DNA from: Clostridioides mangenotii TR
Lineage (GTDB): Bacteria; Bacillota; Clostridia; Peptostreptococcales; Peptostreptococcaceae
Direction of reading: 5' to 3'
Assembly: GCF_000498755.1 (NCBI RefSeq)
Contig: NZ_AXUS01000018.1
Coordinates: 1-64,000 of the forward strand
DNA length: 64,000 nucleotides
Shown: piece after piece, positions 1-8,750 of the stretch
Numbering within the stretch: the stretch's first letter is position 1
How the letters are laid out: each line of letters opens with the position of its first letter
Made by a program: the position numbers and the translations under genes
The notes under the pieces: model-generated
Told to the model about the DNA's origin: nothing
Databases searched by the model: none
Seen by the model: the letters and a program-made list of their open reading frames with translations, nothing else

Positions 1-89
1 AAATAAGATAATTATTATAAATTGCAAAAAATTTATAGCAATTATAAGTTGCTAAAAATACATTGCGATGTAGTAAGATTATTTTGTAA

Positions 90-130
90 AAATAGGTTGC
101 TTAAAGCAATAGTAACCTATTTTGTTTTTT
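90..130 (+). terminator. Rho-independent terminator of an upstream gene
   Basis: AAATAGGTT (90-98) pairs with AACCTATTT (114-122) and is followed by a T-rich tail. The gene it ends lies outside the window. Confidence 0.6.
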
Positions 131-226
131 GTGGGGAATATTATTTGAAATATTGGTAAATATATAAATGTAAGTTAAGAAATTTTGTGTAAAACAAAAA
201 TTGTATTTATAAAAGGAGTAGATTAT

Positions 227-595
227 ATGGAATATGAACATGAAAGAAAAACAGGTAAAGATAATAGCGTGTTGAGATGGCTAGGAAGATTTATATTAGT
301 TGCAATTATTTTAGCAATAACATCATTTGTAACTCCAGGATTCTCAATATATGGAATGTGGTCGTATCTAGTAGCTGCGGTAGTGATATCAGGGATAGAT
401 TTTTTAGTAGAGATGTTTATAGGAGTCGATGCGTCTCCTTTTGGAAAGGGAATAAAAGGATTCGTGATTGCAGCAATCATAATATATTTAGCACAATTTT
501 TAGTTCCTCATATGAATGTATCTATTATGGGTGCAATATTGGCTGCTGTAGTTATTGGAATTTTAGATGCAATATTTCCCGCTAGAGCTATGTAA
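227..595 (+). CDS. YvlD-like four-TM membrane protein (phage holin superfamily IV, PF04020)
   Basis: Small integral membrane protein of 122 residues with four hydrophobic segments, roughly 17-37, 42-62, 75-93 and 97-117, and a charged cytoplasmic N-terminus. The pattern of short TM hairpins with conserved glycines and the PF(G)KG linker fits the YvlD / holin superfamily IV group. In Bacillus, YvlD-type proteins are linked to cell-envelope stress rather than to phage lysis, and no phage gene is nearby. The ATG at 227 is chosen because AAGGAG at 213-218 sits 8 bases upstream; an upstream TTG at 185 has no such signal. It appears to be monocistronic. Molecular function is unknown. Confidence 0.75.
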   Translation: MEYEHERKTGKDNSVLRWLGRFILVAIILAITSFVTPGFSIYGMWSYLVAAVVISGIDFLVEMFIGVDASPFGKGIKGFVIAAIIIYLAQFLVPHMNVSIMGAILAAVVIGILDAIFPARAM

Positions 596-730
596 TTTTA
601 ATTACCTATGTATAAAATTATAAGTTCTATGGAAAATGCGTGAAGCTATACTATTGAAAATTAAATTGATTATAAAAATTGTTAAGAAAATAGCTTAACA
701 AAATAAGATATCATTTGTATTTAATGTTGA

Positions 731-766
731 GAACCGTATCATAGGTAAGTGATACGGTTCTATTTA
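731..766 (+). terminator. Terminator downstream of the YvlD-like gene
   Basis: GAACCGTATCA (731-741) pairs with TGATACGGTTC (750-760), followed by TATTTATT. It lies about 135 bases after the stop of the preceding gene. Confidence 0.75.
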
Positions 767-839
767 TTATAAAGAAGCAGTGTATTTTTAAGTTTGGTGA
801 AAACAAAAAATCATCTAAGTCAGAGGAAAACGAATAAAT

Positions 840-924
840 CTGTAGAATAGATTTTAAAACTTTCTACAGATAAAGATATAGAGAAAAGCGCGATGTTTTG
901 GCTTAAAGTCAATAATTCGCGCTT
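840..924. other. Two consecutive hairpins in the 596-1049 intergenic region
   Basis: CTGTAGAA/TTCTACAG (840-847 and 862-869) and AAGCGCGA/TCGCGCTT (886-893 and 917-924) form two separate potential stem-loops. The second is followed by ATTTGATT. They may be a weak terminator or a structured leader ahead of the yfmF gene. Nothing else was seen in this 454-base gap apart from the terminator at 731-766. Confidence 0.35.
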
Positions 925-1049
925 ATTTGATTAAAATATTGTAGTGTTTTAAATTTAAAAATGGGTATAAATAAGTAAATATAAAGACTATCATATTAAA
1001 TATTATAATAATTGGTTATAATTAATATATAAAGATATAGGAGGTAGCT

Positions 1050-2312
1050 ATGAGCGATTTAAAAAGAGTAGATTTAGGTAATAATATAAATTTGACGTTG
1101 ATAAAGACTTCAAAATTTAAAACGAACTTAGTAAGTGTTTATATTCAAAGAGAATTAGATAGAGAAGATGTTACTAAAAATGCGCTGTTGCCATCTGTAA
1201 TAACAAGTGGTAGCAATAAATATCCAACTTTAAGAGAAATATCACATAAGTTAGATAGTCTTTATGGTGCATCACTTCTGTCAAATGCAGGGAAGAGATC
1301 AGAAAAACAAATACTAGAGTTTAAGATACTTGGTATTAATGATAGATTTATTGATGAAGATATATTTAAAGACATGATTGAGTTTTTAAATGAGATAATA
1401 AATAATCCATTTATAGAAGGTAAAGGATTTAAAGAAGAATATCTTGATTTGGAAAAGCAGAACTTAAGGGATAAAATAAAGGCAGCTATAAATGATAAAA
1501 AATCATATGCACAAAATAAATGTGTTGAAACAATGTGTAAAGATGAAAGATATAGTATAGATGAAAATGGTTATGAAGATGACATCGACTCTATTACAGC
1601 GGTTGATCTATACAATCACTACAAAAATATTCTTAAAACATCTCCTATCGATATAGTGGTAGAAGGAAATTTTGATGAGGATTTTGTATCAGAAGCTATA
1701 AAACAAAACTTTAAGTTTGAAAGAGGAGAAATAATCGAAATACCTAGAGGTGAGTTTTCCAAAAAGGTCGATGAAGTAAAAATAGTCGAAGAAAAAATGG
1801 ATATTACACAAGGTAAGTTGGTTATGGGATACAGAGCAAATGTAGATTATATGGACAACGATAAATACTATTCTTTAGTAGTAGGTAATAGTGTTTTTGG
1901 TGGAGGCGCTCACTCAAAATTGTTTAATAATGTAAGAGAAAAGGAAAGCTTATGTTACTATGTTTATTCATCAGTTGAAAAGTACAAAAGTATAATGTTT
2001 GTTTCATCTGGTATAGAAGCTCAAAATTACGAAAAAGCGGTTAAAATAATAAAAGAGCAACTTGAAGATTTAAAAAATGGAAAAATAACTGATCAGGAAA
2101 TTTCAAACAGCAAAAGCGCACTAATCAACTCGGCGAAATCTGTTACAGATAATATTGGCGGCATGTCAGAGTTTTCTTTTGCACAATCTTTAGCTAAAAC
2201 TAACTCAACAGTTGAAGATTTAATCAAGAGTATTGATAAAGTTACAGTAGACGATATAGTAAATGCTGTAAAAGACATAGAGCTTGACACAGTTTACTTT
2301 CTTAGAAACTAG
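1050..2312 (+). CDS. yfmF: M16-family peptidase-like protein YfmF (EF-P modification-associated type)
   Basis: A 420-residue protein with the two-lobed fold of insulinase-family (M16) peptidases but no HxxEH zinc motif. The segment where it should lie (TSGSNKYPTLREISHKLD) has no HxxEH. This is the usual state of the inactive half of the YfmF/YfmH pair, which acts as a heterodimer with the active partner encoded 14 bases downstream. In Bacillus the pair is associated with the enzyme that modifies elongation factor P; that reductase is not in this window. The ATG has a strong GGAGGT RBS. The C-terminal R-rich pocket region (GGGAHSKLFNNVREKESLCY) is the typical M16 second-domain signature. Confidence 0.85.
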   Translation: MSDLKRVDLGNNINLTLIKTSKFKTNLVSVYIQRELDREDVTKNALLPSVITSGSNKYPTLREISHKLDSLYGASLLSNAGKRSEKQILEFKILGINDRFIDEDIFKDMIEFLNEIINNPFIEGKGFKEEYLDLEKQNLRDKIKAAINDKKSYAQNKCVETMCKDERYSIDENGYEDDIDSITAVDLYNHYKNILKTSPIDIVVEGNFDEDFVSEAIKQNFKFERGEIIEIPRGEFSKKVDEVKIVEEKMDITQGKLVMGYRANVDYMDNDKYYSLVVGNSVFGGGAHSKLFNNVREKESLCYYVYSSVEKYKSIMFVSSGIEAQNYEKAVKIIKEQLEDLKNGKITDQEISNSKSALINSAKSVTDNIGGMSEFSFAQSLAKTNSTVEDLIKSIDKVTVDDIVNAVKDIELDTVYFLRN

Positions 2313-2326
2313 ATGAGGAGGATTTT

Positions 2327-3613
2327 ATGAAAAAAATAGTCAACGATATATTAAAAGAAGAAATTTATTATAAAAAGCTAGAAAACGGTTTAGATGTTTA
2401 CTATATGCCTAAAAAGGGATTTACAAAAAAATACGCAATATTAGGCACTAATTATGGATCAAATGAATTAGAGTTTGTTCCAATAGGAGAAAAAGAAAAG
2501 TTTAGAGTAAATGAAGGTATAGCCCATTTTCTAGAACATAAAATGTTTGAGCAGCCAGATGGAGGAAATGCATTCGATGAATTTTCAAAGCTTGGAGCAA
2601 GTGCAAATGCTTTTACAAACTTTACTATGACTGCATATTTATTTACAGCAACAGAGAACTTCTATGAAAGCCTTGAACACTTGATCAAGTATGTTCAAAC
2701 ACCCTATTTTACAGATGAAAATGTAGAAAAGGAGAAGGGAATTATAGAACAAGAAATAAAAATGTACGACGATGATCCAAATTGGAATGTTTACTTCAAT
2801 TGCCTTAAAGCTATGTATGCAAATTATCCAGTTAAAATCGATATAGCTGGAACAGTTAAAAGTATATATAAAATTACTAAAGATGAATTATACAAGTGCT
2901 ACAACACATTTTATAACCCAGGAAATATGGCATTATTTGTAGTGGGAGATTTAGACGAAAATAAAATTTTAGAAGTAGTGGAACAGTCTAATAACTACTA
3001 TGTGGAGAAATTAAATCACGAAATTGAGAGATTTTATCCAGAAGAGCCTACAACAGTAGCTCAAAAAGAAGTTGTACAGAAATTCCCTATATCAATGCCT
3101 ATGTTTTATATGGGATTCAAGGACGATAAAGTAGGTATAAGTGGAAGAGAACTTCTTAAAAAAGAAGTAACTACAGATATACTACTTGATATCATATTTG
3201 GAAAAGGCGGAGAGCTTTTTGAAGAACTTTATAAAACAGGTCTTATAAATGAAAACTTTGGAGCAGGATTCTCATCACAAGTAGATTATGGATTCTCATT
3301 AGTTGTGGGAGATTCTAAAGATCCAAGAAAAGTTCAAAGGGCGGTATTTGATCAAATAGAGAAATTAAAAAAAGAAGGATTATCAAAAGAAGATTTCGAC
3401 AGAGTTAAAAAGAAGAATACAGGCCAGCTCCTTAAGAGCTTTGATTCAATAACTAATATAGCAAACAGTTTTATTTCTAATAATTTTAAAGGTATAAATA
3501 TACTTGATTATGTAGATGTAATAAAAGAAGTTAGTTTTGAGGATATTGTGGATAGATTAAATAATCACCTTAAAGAAGAGCTTAGCGTGATATCTATAGT
3601 TGAACCTAAATAA
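2327..3613 (+). CDS. yfmH: M16-family zinc peptidase YfmH (EF-P modification-associated type)
   Basis: A 428-residue active M16 peptidase. The inverted zinc motif HFLEH is at residues 67-71, and the downstream glutamate helix (EKEKGIIEQEIKMYDDDP) carries the third ligand and support residues. It follows yfmF after 14 bases with a GAGGAG RBS, so the two are co-transcribed and presumably form a heterodimer with one catalytic site. The cytoplasmic location is inferred because there is no signal peptide. The 66-bp palindrome after the stop terminates the operon. Assignment to the M16 family is certain; the link to EF-P modification is knowledge about the family and cannot be read from this context. 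Confidence 0.88.
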   Translation: MKKIVNDILKEEIYYKKLENGLDVYYMPKKGFTKKYAILGTNYGSNELEFVPIGEKEKFRVNEGIAHFLEHKMFEQPDGGNAFDEFSKLGASANAFTNFTMTAYLFTATENFYESLEHLIKYVQTPYFTDENVEKEKGIIEQEIKMYDDDPNWNVYFNCLKAMYANYPVKIDIAGTVKSIYKITKDELYKCYNTFYNPGNMALFVVGDLDENKILEVVEQSNNYYVEKLNHEIERFYPEEPTTVAQKEVVQKFPISMPMFYMGFKDDKVGISGRELLKKEVTTDILLDIIFGKGGELFEELYKTGLINENFGAGFSSQVDYGFSLVVGDSKDPRKVQRAVFDQIEKLKKEGLSKEDFDRVKKKNTGQLLKSFDSITNIANSFISNNFKGINILDYVDVIKEVSFEDIVDRLNNHLKEELSVISIVEPK

Positions 3614-3621
3614 GCGAAATT

Positions 3622-3687
3622 AAAAAACGTCAGTATCCCAATTTTGATTAGATATATCTAATCAAAATTGGGATACTGACGTTTTTT
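3622..3687. terminator. Perfect 66-bp palindromic terminator
   Basis: Each 33-base arm is the exact reverse complement of the other (centre between 3654 and 3655). It starts with six A and ends with six T, so it can terminate transcription in both directions. It begins 9 bases after the yfmH stop. Confidence 0.85.
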
Positions 3688-4228
3688 GTGACAATATTAA
3701 AACTTGTGCTTTTTTAGGTTAATTTTTTTAATAAAGAAACTGAACTTTTAGAATAATACTTATCAGCAAAATAACTATTTTTGAAAATTGGTCTATTTCA
3801 CAACAAAAAAGAGGCATTCCATTACAAAAGGAAAGATAAAAAAAGCAATATGTTAATATTTAATACAAACAGGGAGTACAATAAATTAGTATAGAACGTT
3901 AATAAAAAACGTCTCAACATTACTCGTATTTGTATATTTAAAAACAGAAGATATTAAATACAATATTATTTTACATATGTTGTATAATTTTATTATAAAT
4001 TTTGTTTCGTATATAAATTATTAAAATAAACGGATTATCAAGAAATAAAGAAGTGAAAAAAAGGATTGTGATTGGGCTTGTAACATCTCGGGACGCCCAA
4101 TCACTTTGGAGTAAACCAACAACCATGATTTATGGTTAAGGTTTATGAATATATATTTAAATTTACAATAAAATTATGAAGTAATTATGAAGAAGTTATA
4201 GTCTTTAGAAAAACTATATAATTAAAAG
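3688..4228. other. AT-rich intergenic stretch with one hairpin
   Basis: No open frame with a usable RBS was found here. The only clear structure is GTGATTGGGC (4068-4077) pairing with GCCCAATCAC (4095-4104). A smaller AACCA/TGGTT stem lies about 20-30 bases further on. There is no T-run, so the hairpin could belong to a small RNA or a decayed terminator. Confidence 0.3.
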
Positions 4229-4270
4229 AATCCCTGTAAATTTATAGTTGAAATCTACAGGGATTTTTGT
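4229..4270. terminator. Bidirectional terminator beyond the HD-domain gene
   Basis: AATCCCTGTA (4229-4238) pairs with TACAGGGATT (4256-4265), followed by TTTTGT on the + strand. It can also serve the minus-strand gene that ends at 4313. Confidence 0.65.
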
Positions 4271-4312
4271 ATTTGCTTAATAAACTAGGAAAGCTTGTCC
4301 GCCAACGAAGTT

Positions 4313-4882
4313 TTAAATATTTAGTGTAGGAATTAAAGTTCTCATTCCGAGTATAGTTTCAGAGATAAGATCGTCCAATGTCCAGCCAAGTTCTTCAGCA
4401 CCTTGTTTAATTACATCTCTAGAACATCCGGCAGCGAAGCCTTTATCTTTAAATTTCTTTTTAACTGATTTGAGTTCTATATCTACAACGCTTTTTGTAG
4501 GTCTCATTATCGCGGCTGCTCCTATTAATCCTGTAAGTTCATCTGATGCAAAAAGAATTTTTTCCATCTGCTTTTCTGGCTTTGCTACTGCACCAGTAAG
4601 TCCGTATCCATGACAAGTCGTAGAATATATTATTGAGTCATCTAAATCCTCGGACTTCATAATTTCAACTTGCTTTACACAGTGTTCATCTGGATAAAGT
4701 TCAAAATCTAGATCGTGAAGTATCCCGACAATCTCCCAAAAGTTCGCATTATCTGGATCGTATTTTTCAGCGAAATACTTCATAACTCCACCAACTATAA
4801 GTCCGTGTTTGATGTGAAATTCATCCTTATTGTATTTCTTTAATAGTTCGACAGCTTGATCGTAATTTGGTATATAAGCCAT
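4313..4882 (-). CDS. HD-domain metal-dependent phosphohydrolase
   Basis: A 189-residue cytoplasmic protein of the HDIG/HD superfamily. H26 and the H56-D57 pair (GILHDLDF) are the expected metal ligands, and a later conserved histidine lies in STTCHGYGL. The C-terminal half (ASDELTGLIGAAAIMRP, followed by KSVKKKFKDKGFAAGCSRD) matches small clostridial HD proteins annotated as HDIG or hydrolase. The substrate is unknown; nucleotides or phosphorylated metabolites are typical of the fold. The RBS on the minus strand is AGGAGG, 6 bases before the ATG. It is the only minus-strand gene in the first 9 kb. Confidence 0.82.
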   Translation of the reverse strand: MAYIPNYDQAVELLKKYNKDEFHIKHGLIVGGVMKYFAEKYDPDNANFWEIVGILHDLDFELYPDEHCVKQVEIMKSEDLDDSIIYSTTCHGYGLTGAVAKPEKQMEKILFASDELTGLIGAAAIMRPTKSVVDIELKSVKKKFKDKGFAAGCSRDVIKQGAEELGWTLDDLISETILGMRTLIPTLNI

Positions 4883-5316
4883 ATTATGCCTCCTACTTGT
4901 ACTAAAAATTTTGTATTATAAACTATTTAAATATTTGTAAATAATTTTTCAGATAATAAATATTGAATGTAATTCTAACATAGTAGTTGTTCAAAATCAA
5001 TGTTTAGTGAAAATATTCTGAAATTAGAATGTGTATTAAAATGAAATCTGATTTAAACCAATAAAAACATCGTAAAAAATGGATTATAAACTTGTATCAA
5101 AGATAATAATATTGATATAGTTTTGTATAGTTGTAGAATAGATTTATTGGAAGATATTATTTTAGAGTATCGCTTTAGGTTATAAATAAATTATAGAAAT
5201 TTTTTTGTAATAAGATTGTCTGTTATGTTATTATGATTTAGAGGTTGAACTATTAGTATTGAATTTAATAAATTTAATCAGTTTATTGAACCCAATCATG
5301 TTGAAGGAGAAATTTT
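4883..5316. other. Divergent intergenic region between the HD gene and the VanZ-like gene
   Basis: This is 434 bases of AT-rich DNA that must hold promoters for both flanking genes. No clear -35/-10 pair with normal spacing, RNA gene or further open frame was identified. Confidence 0.3.
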
Positions 5317-5796
5317 ATGAAGAAAAAGAGTATAATCATGATAGTACTAGTAGTTGCTTGGATGGGGTTAATTTTTAAGTTTTCTAGCGAACCGGGCAAT
5401 ATATCTTCTAACAAATCAGCTTCAGTTTTAAAAGCGTTACAAGGTATTAGTAATACGCTGTCAAATGAGAAGAAGAAAACTGGATTTGGATATACAATTT
5501 CTATTAGAAAGACAGCTCATGTGTGTTCATATTTAATACTTTCTATATTAATATTTACAGCAAGTACATATATTACAAAATCGCAGCTAAGATCATACAG
5601 AAACGCATTTATAATATCTTTTATTTATGCGGTATCAGATGAAGTGCATCAGTTATTTATTCCCGGGAGGACGGCTACAGTAAGAGATGTCTTTATTGAT
5701 ATGTCCGGCGTAGTTATGGGTATGTGTATTGTAGGGATTGTATTAAGTATATATAAACATAAATCGAATAAAAAAATAGGTCAAAGAGGTGTATAG
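5317..5796 (+). CDS. VanZ family membrane protein
   Basis: A 159-residue protein with four TM segments: one at the N-terminus, one after RKTAHVCSY, and two at the C-terminus. It carries the VanZ signature: RKTAHVCSYLILS, then SDEVHQLFIPGR and a DVFIDMSG motif. VanZ proteins are linked to low-level teicoplanin resistance and to lipid or wall metabolism, but the biochemical role is unsettled. The stop codon touches the lgt start codon (TAG ATG), so translation is likely coupled with Lgt. The RBS is AAGGAG, 8 bases before the ATG. Confidence 0.85.
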   Translation: MKKKSIIMIVLVVAWMGLIFKFSSEPGNISSNKSASVLKALQGISNTLSNEKKKTGFGYTISIRKTAHVCSYLILSILIFTASTYITKSQLRSYRNAFIISFIYAVSDEVHQLFIPGRTATVRDVFIDMSGVVMGMCIVGIVLSIYKHKSNKKIGQRGV

Positions 5797-6552
5797 ATGG
5801 ATAGAGTAGCTTTTAGTTTATTTGGCATAGATGTAATGTGGTATGGGATTTTGATGGCAGCAGGAATGATGGCCGCTATAATAATAGCATTAAAGGAATC
5901 CAAAAGAGTTGGAATAGACGAAGATGATGTAATCAATATCGCTATAATTGCTATTCCTGTAGGATTGATATGCGCAAGGGTTTACTATGTAGTGTTTAAT
6001 TGGAGTGATTACGCTGGAAACTTTATGGAGATGATAAATGTCAGAGGTGGAGGTCTTGCAATTCATGGGGGTCTTATCGGAGGAATTTTAGCAGGGTTTT
6101 TATATACTAAATTCAAAAAGATGAATTTCTTTAAAACAGCGGATTCTGTGATGCTAGGAATGCCATTAGCTCAAGCGATTGGTCGTTGGGGAAATTATAT
6201 CAATGGAGAAGCACATGGAGGGCCTACTGATCTACCTTGGGGAATTATGGTAGATGGAATAAAGGTACATCCAACATTTTTATATGAATCTGTGTGGAAT
6301 TTATGTGTATTTGCATTTTTAGTTCTTACAAGGAAGAAAAAGAAGTACGAAGGTCAGATAATAGTTAATTATATAGTTCTTTACTCTCTAGGAAGATTTT
6401 TTATAGAGGGGCTTAGAACAGATAGCTTGATGTTTGGTCCTCTTAGAATGGCCCAAGTAATCAGTTTAATTGGAATAATAGGTGGGGTAATAGCTCATTT
6501 TTATCTAAGCAATAAAAGTAAAGTCAATAAAGAAGAAAAAGGAGATAATTAG
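5797..6552 (+). CDS. lgt: Prolipoprotein diacylglyceryl transferase Lgt
   Basis: A 251-residue multi-pass membrane enzyme. It transfers diacylglycerol from phosphatidylglycerol to the lipobox cysteine of prolipoproteins. The family signature GRWGNYINGEAHGG is intact, including the essential arginine, and the upstream H-G-G-L (AIHGGLIGG) loop and the C-terminal GLRTDSL motif are present. The length is close to that of other Firmicute Lgt proteins. The gene directly abuts the VanZ-like gene upstream and rsmH downstream with no spacer, so the three form a tight operon. A likely local substrate is the rhodanese lipoprotein at 7615. Confidence 0.96.
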   Translation: MDRVAFSLFGIDVMWYGILMAAGMMAAIIIALKESKRVGIDEDDVINIAIIAIPVGLICARVYYVVFNWSDYAGNFMEMINVRGGGLAIHGGLIGGILAGFLYTKFKKMNFFKTADSVMLGMPLAQAIGRWGNYINGEAHGGPTDLPWGIMVDGIKVHPTFLYESVWNLCVFAFLVLTRKKKKYEGQIIVNYIVLYSLGRFFIEGLRTDSLMFGPLRMAQVISLIGIIGGVIAHFYLSNKSKVNKEEKGDN

Positions 6553-7488
6553 ATGGAATTTCATCATGTATCCGTGCTTTTAAACGAATGTATAGACGGT
6601 TTAAACATAAAACCAGATGGAGTATATGTGGACTGTACAATGGGTGGAGCGGGACACTCAAAAGAGATAGTAAAGAATTTATCGAGTGAAGGTCTTTTTA
6701 TAGGATTTGATCAAGATATAAATGCAATAAATACAGCTAAAGAGAGGCTGAGTGAATACAGTGACAGAGTTAAATTTGTACACAGTAACTTCGAAAATAT
6801 AAAGTCTGAACTTGAAAAACTAGGAATTACAAAAATCGATGGTGTCTTGGCAGATCTTGGAGTTTCTTCTCATCAACTTGATGAAGCAGATAGAGGTTTT
6901 TCATATATGCAAGATGCTCCTTTAGATATGAGAATGGATGTTAGAAGCGAGTTCAGTGCTTATGATGTTGTAAATAACTATAGTGAAGATGAGTTAAATA
7001 GAATTATTAAAGAGTATGGTGAAGAAAACTGGTCAAGACGTATAGCAAAGTTTATAGTCGAAGCAAGAGAAGAATCACCTATACAAAATACTGGAGAATT
7101 GGTAGAGATAATAAAAAAGGCTATACCTAAAAAAGCCAGAATAGATGGACCTCACCCTGCAAAGAGAACTTTCCAGGCTATAAGAATTGAGGTAAACAAT
7201 GAACTTGGTGTAATAACTAGTTTGATAAGGGATGTAGCGTCAATTATGAATAAAGGTGGCAGGATTTGTATAATCACTTTCCACTCTTTAGAAGACAGAA
7301 TAGTAAAAAATGAATTTAAATACTTAGCAATAGACTGTATTTGTCCACCGGAACTTCCTATGTGTCAATGTGACAAGGAAAAAGAAGTAAAGGTAATCAC
7401 TAGAAAACCTATACTTCCAAGCGATGAGGAAGTAGAAGTAAATCCTAGATCAAGAAGTGCAAAGCTAAGAGTAGCAGAGAAGATATAG
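6553..7488 (+). CDS. rsmH: 16S rRNA (cytosine1402-N4)-methyltransferase RsmH
   Basis: A 311-residue SAM-dependent methyltransferase (MraW). Diagnostic segments are [14 protein letters not shown], the SAM loop [25 protein letters not shown], and [15 protein letters not shown]. It methylates C1402 in the ribosomal P-site region. In many Firmicutes rsmH follows mraZ and precedes ftsL at the head of the division cluster. Here mraZ is absent and rsmH sits behind lgt, about 10 kb upstream of ftsL, so the classic cluster is split by accessory genes. Its terminator overlaps the last codons. Confidence 0.96.
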   Translation: MEFHHVSVLLNECIDGLNIKPDGVYVDCTMGGAGHSKEIVKNLSSEGLFIGFDQDINAINTAKERLSEYSDRVKFVHSNFENIKSELEKLGITKIDGVLADLGVSSHQLDEADRGFSYMQDAPLDMRMDVRSEFSAYDVVNNYSEDELNRIIKEYGEENWSRRIAKFIVEAREESPIQNTGELVEIIKKAIPKKARIDGPHPAKRTFQAIRIEVNNELGVITSLIRDVASIMNKGGRICIITFHSLEDRIVKNEFKYLAIDCICPPELPMCQCDKEKEVKVITRKPILPSDEEVEVNPRSRSAKLRVAEKI

Positions 7489-7520
7489 ATTTTAGATATA
7501 GATAAAATCTATATCTTTTT
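7481..7520 (+). terminator. rsmH terminator overlapping the stop codon
   Basis: AGATATAGATTTT (7481-7493) pairs with AAAATCTATATCT (7504-7516) and runs into T7. The left arm starts inside the coding region. Confidence 0.85.
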
Positions 7521-7614
7521 TTAGATATAGATAAAAATGATTAACAATATCTGAATTTTCAACAAATTTTTTGATATAATTAAATAGATATATTAAACTA
7601 TTGGAGGAATATTT

Positions 7615-8604
7615 ATGAAACTTAAGACAAGTAAAAAGATTGTATCTTTATTGATTGTTGCAATGTTAGGTATCTCTGTTGCAGCGTGTTCAAATAAAGA
7701 AGCTGATAAACCTAAAGAGGAAAAAACGCAACAAACAGAATCTAAAGACGAAAAGAGTGTAACGACAAAAGATGAATATACATACGATAACAACGAGTAT
7801 CTTACAAGTATATCTTGGTTAGAGAAGAATATGAAAGATAATAAAAATCTAGTTATAATAGATGCTAGAAGTGATAAAGACTATGCAAAGGGGCATATAC
7901 CTGGTGCAGTAAACGTTGCATGGCAAGGGCTTTCTAAAATGGAAGGTAAAGCAGGAGATAAAGACTGGGGAACTCTTCAAGGCGAAGAAGATCTATCTAA
8001 AACTATAGGTGCTTTAGGAATATCTAAAGACAGTCAAGTAGTTGTTTATGCAAACAAAGATGCTTGGGGAGAAGATGGTAGAGTTACTTGGTCTCTTAAA
8101 AGAGCTGGTGTAGATGCGAGAATGTTAAACGGAGGATTTGATCTATGGTCTTCTGAAAAGAAAGAAACTACTAAAGATGTACCAGAAGTAAAACCTGTAG
8201 AAATGACTGTATCTGAAATTAAACCAGATATGAATATATCTACTGACGATTTAAAGAAAGAGTACAAAGACCTAAAGATTATTGATACTAGAGCAAAAGA
8301 CGAGTACGAAGGCGCTGTTAATTTCGGTGAAGCGAGAGGCGGACATTTACCAGATGCAATAAATGTTCCATTTACTGAGTTATACAATGAAGACGGAACT
8401 CTAAAAAATAAAGATGAAATAGTTAAGATAATAGAGAAGGCTGGAATTAAAAAAGAGGACAGTATAGCAACTTATTGTACAGCTGGTATAAGATCAGCTC
8501 ATATGGCTTTAGCTCTTAAAAATGCAGGATTTGAAAATGTAAGAAACTATGATTCTTCATTCTACGAGTGGGCTGCTGATGAATCTAATGAAGTAGTGAA
8601 GTAG
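7615..8604 (+). CDS. Secreted lipoprotein with two rhodanese domains (thiosulfate/3-mercaptopyruvate sulfurtransferase type)
   Basis: A 329-residue protein with an N-terminal signal peptide and lipobox VAAC (lipidated Cys25), a lysine-rich linker of about 30 residues, and two rhodanese domains. As in classical sulfurtransferases, the first domain lacks a catalytic cysteine (VVYANKDAWGEDGR loop). The second carries the active site TYCTAGIRS with Cys288. It should act on the outer face of the membrane in sulfane-sulfur transfer; the physiological donor is unknown. The gene has its own RBS (TTGGAGG) and sits between two terminators, so it is monocistronic. A tandem octamer repeat overlaps the stop codon. 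Confidence 0.88.
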   Translation: MKLKTSKKIVSLLIVAMLGISVAACSNKEADKPKEEKTQQTESKDEKSVTTKDEYTYDNNEYLTSISWLEKNMKDNKNLVIIDARSDKDYAKGHIPGAVNVAWQGLSKMEGKAGDKDWGTLQGEEDLSKTIGALGISKDSQVVVYANKDAWGEDGRVTWSLKRAGVDARMLNGGFDLWSSEKKETTKDVPEVKPVEMTVSEIKPDMNISTDDLKKEYKDLKIIDTRAKDEYEGAVNFGEARGGHLPDAINVPFTELYNEDGTLKNKDEIVKIIEKAGIKKEDSIATYCTAGIRSAHMALALKNAGFENVRNYDSSFYEWAADESNEVVK

Positions 8605-8619
8605 TGAAGTAGTGAAGTA
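8590..8619 (+). repeat. Tandem octamer GAAGTAGT, 3.75 copies across a stop codon
   Basis: Three exact GAAGTAGT units (8590-8613) plus GAAGTA cover the last codons and stop of the rhodanese gene. Because the unit is not a multiple of three, a change in copy number would alter the C-terminus. Confidence 0.8.
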
Positions 8620-8678
8620 TATAAATATATAAAGAAATATAGAAATATAGAAAGCCGTATTACAATAGTTTTCTTGTT

Positions 8679-8725
8679 GGTTGTACAGGGGTGTATGTAA
8701 AGTGCATCCCTGTACAACCTTTTTT
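8679..8725 (+). terminator. Terminator downstream of the rhodanese lipoprotein gene
   Basis: GGTTGTACAGGG (8679-8690) pairs with CCCTGTACAACC (8708-8719), then T6. It lies 26 bases before the start codon of the VTT gene, so it could also act as a leader attenuator for that gene. Confidence 0.85.
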
Positions 8726-8750
8726 GAACGAAATTATAAGGAGTGTGATT

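Noticed and set aside
227-595. Prophage holin
   Set aside because: The protein belongs to holin superfamily IV by fold, but there are no lysin, structural or integrase genes nearby; a YvlD-like envelope protein is more likely.
4068-4104. Riboswitch in the 3688-4312 gap
   Set aside because: Only a single simple hairpin with no conserved riboswitch core and no downstream + strand gene within reach.
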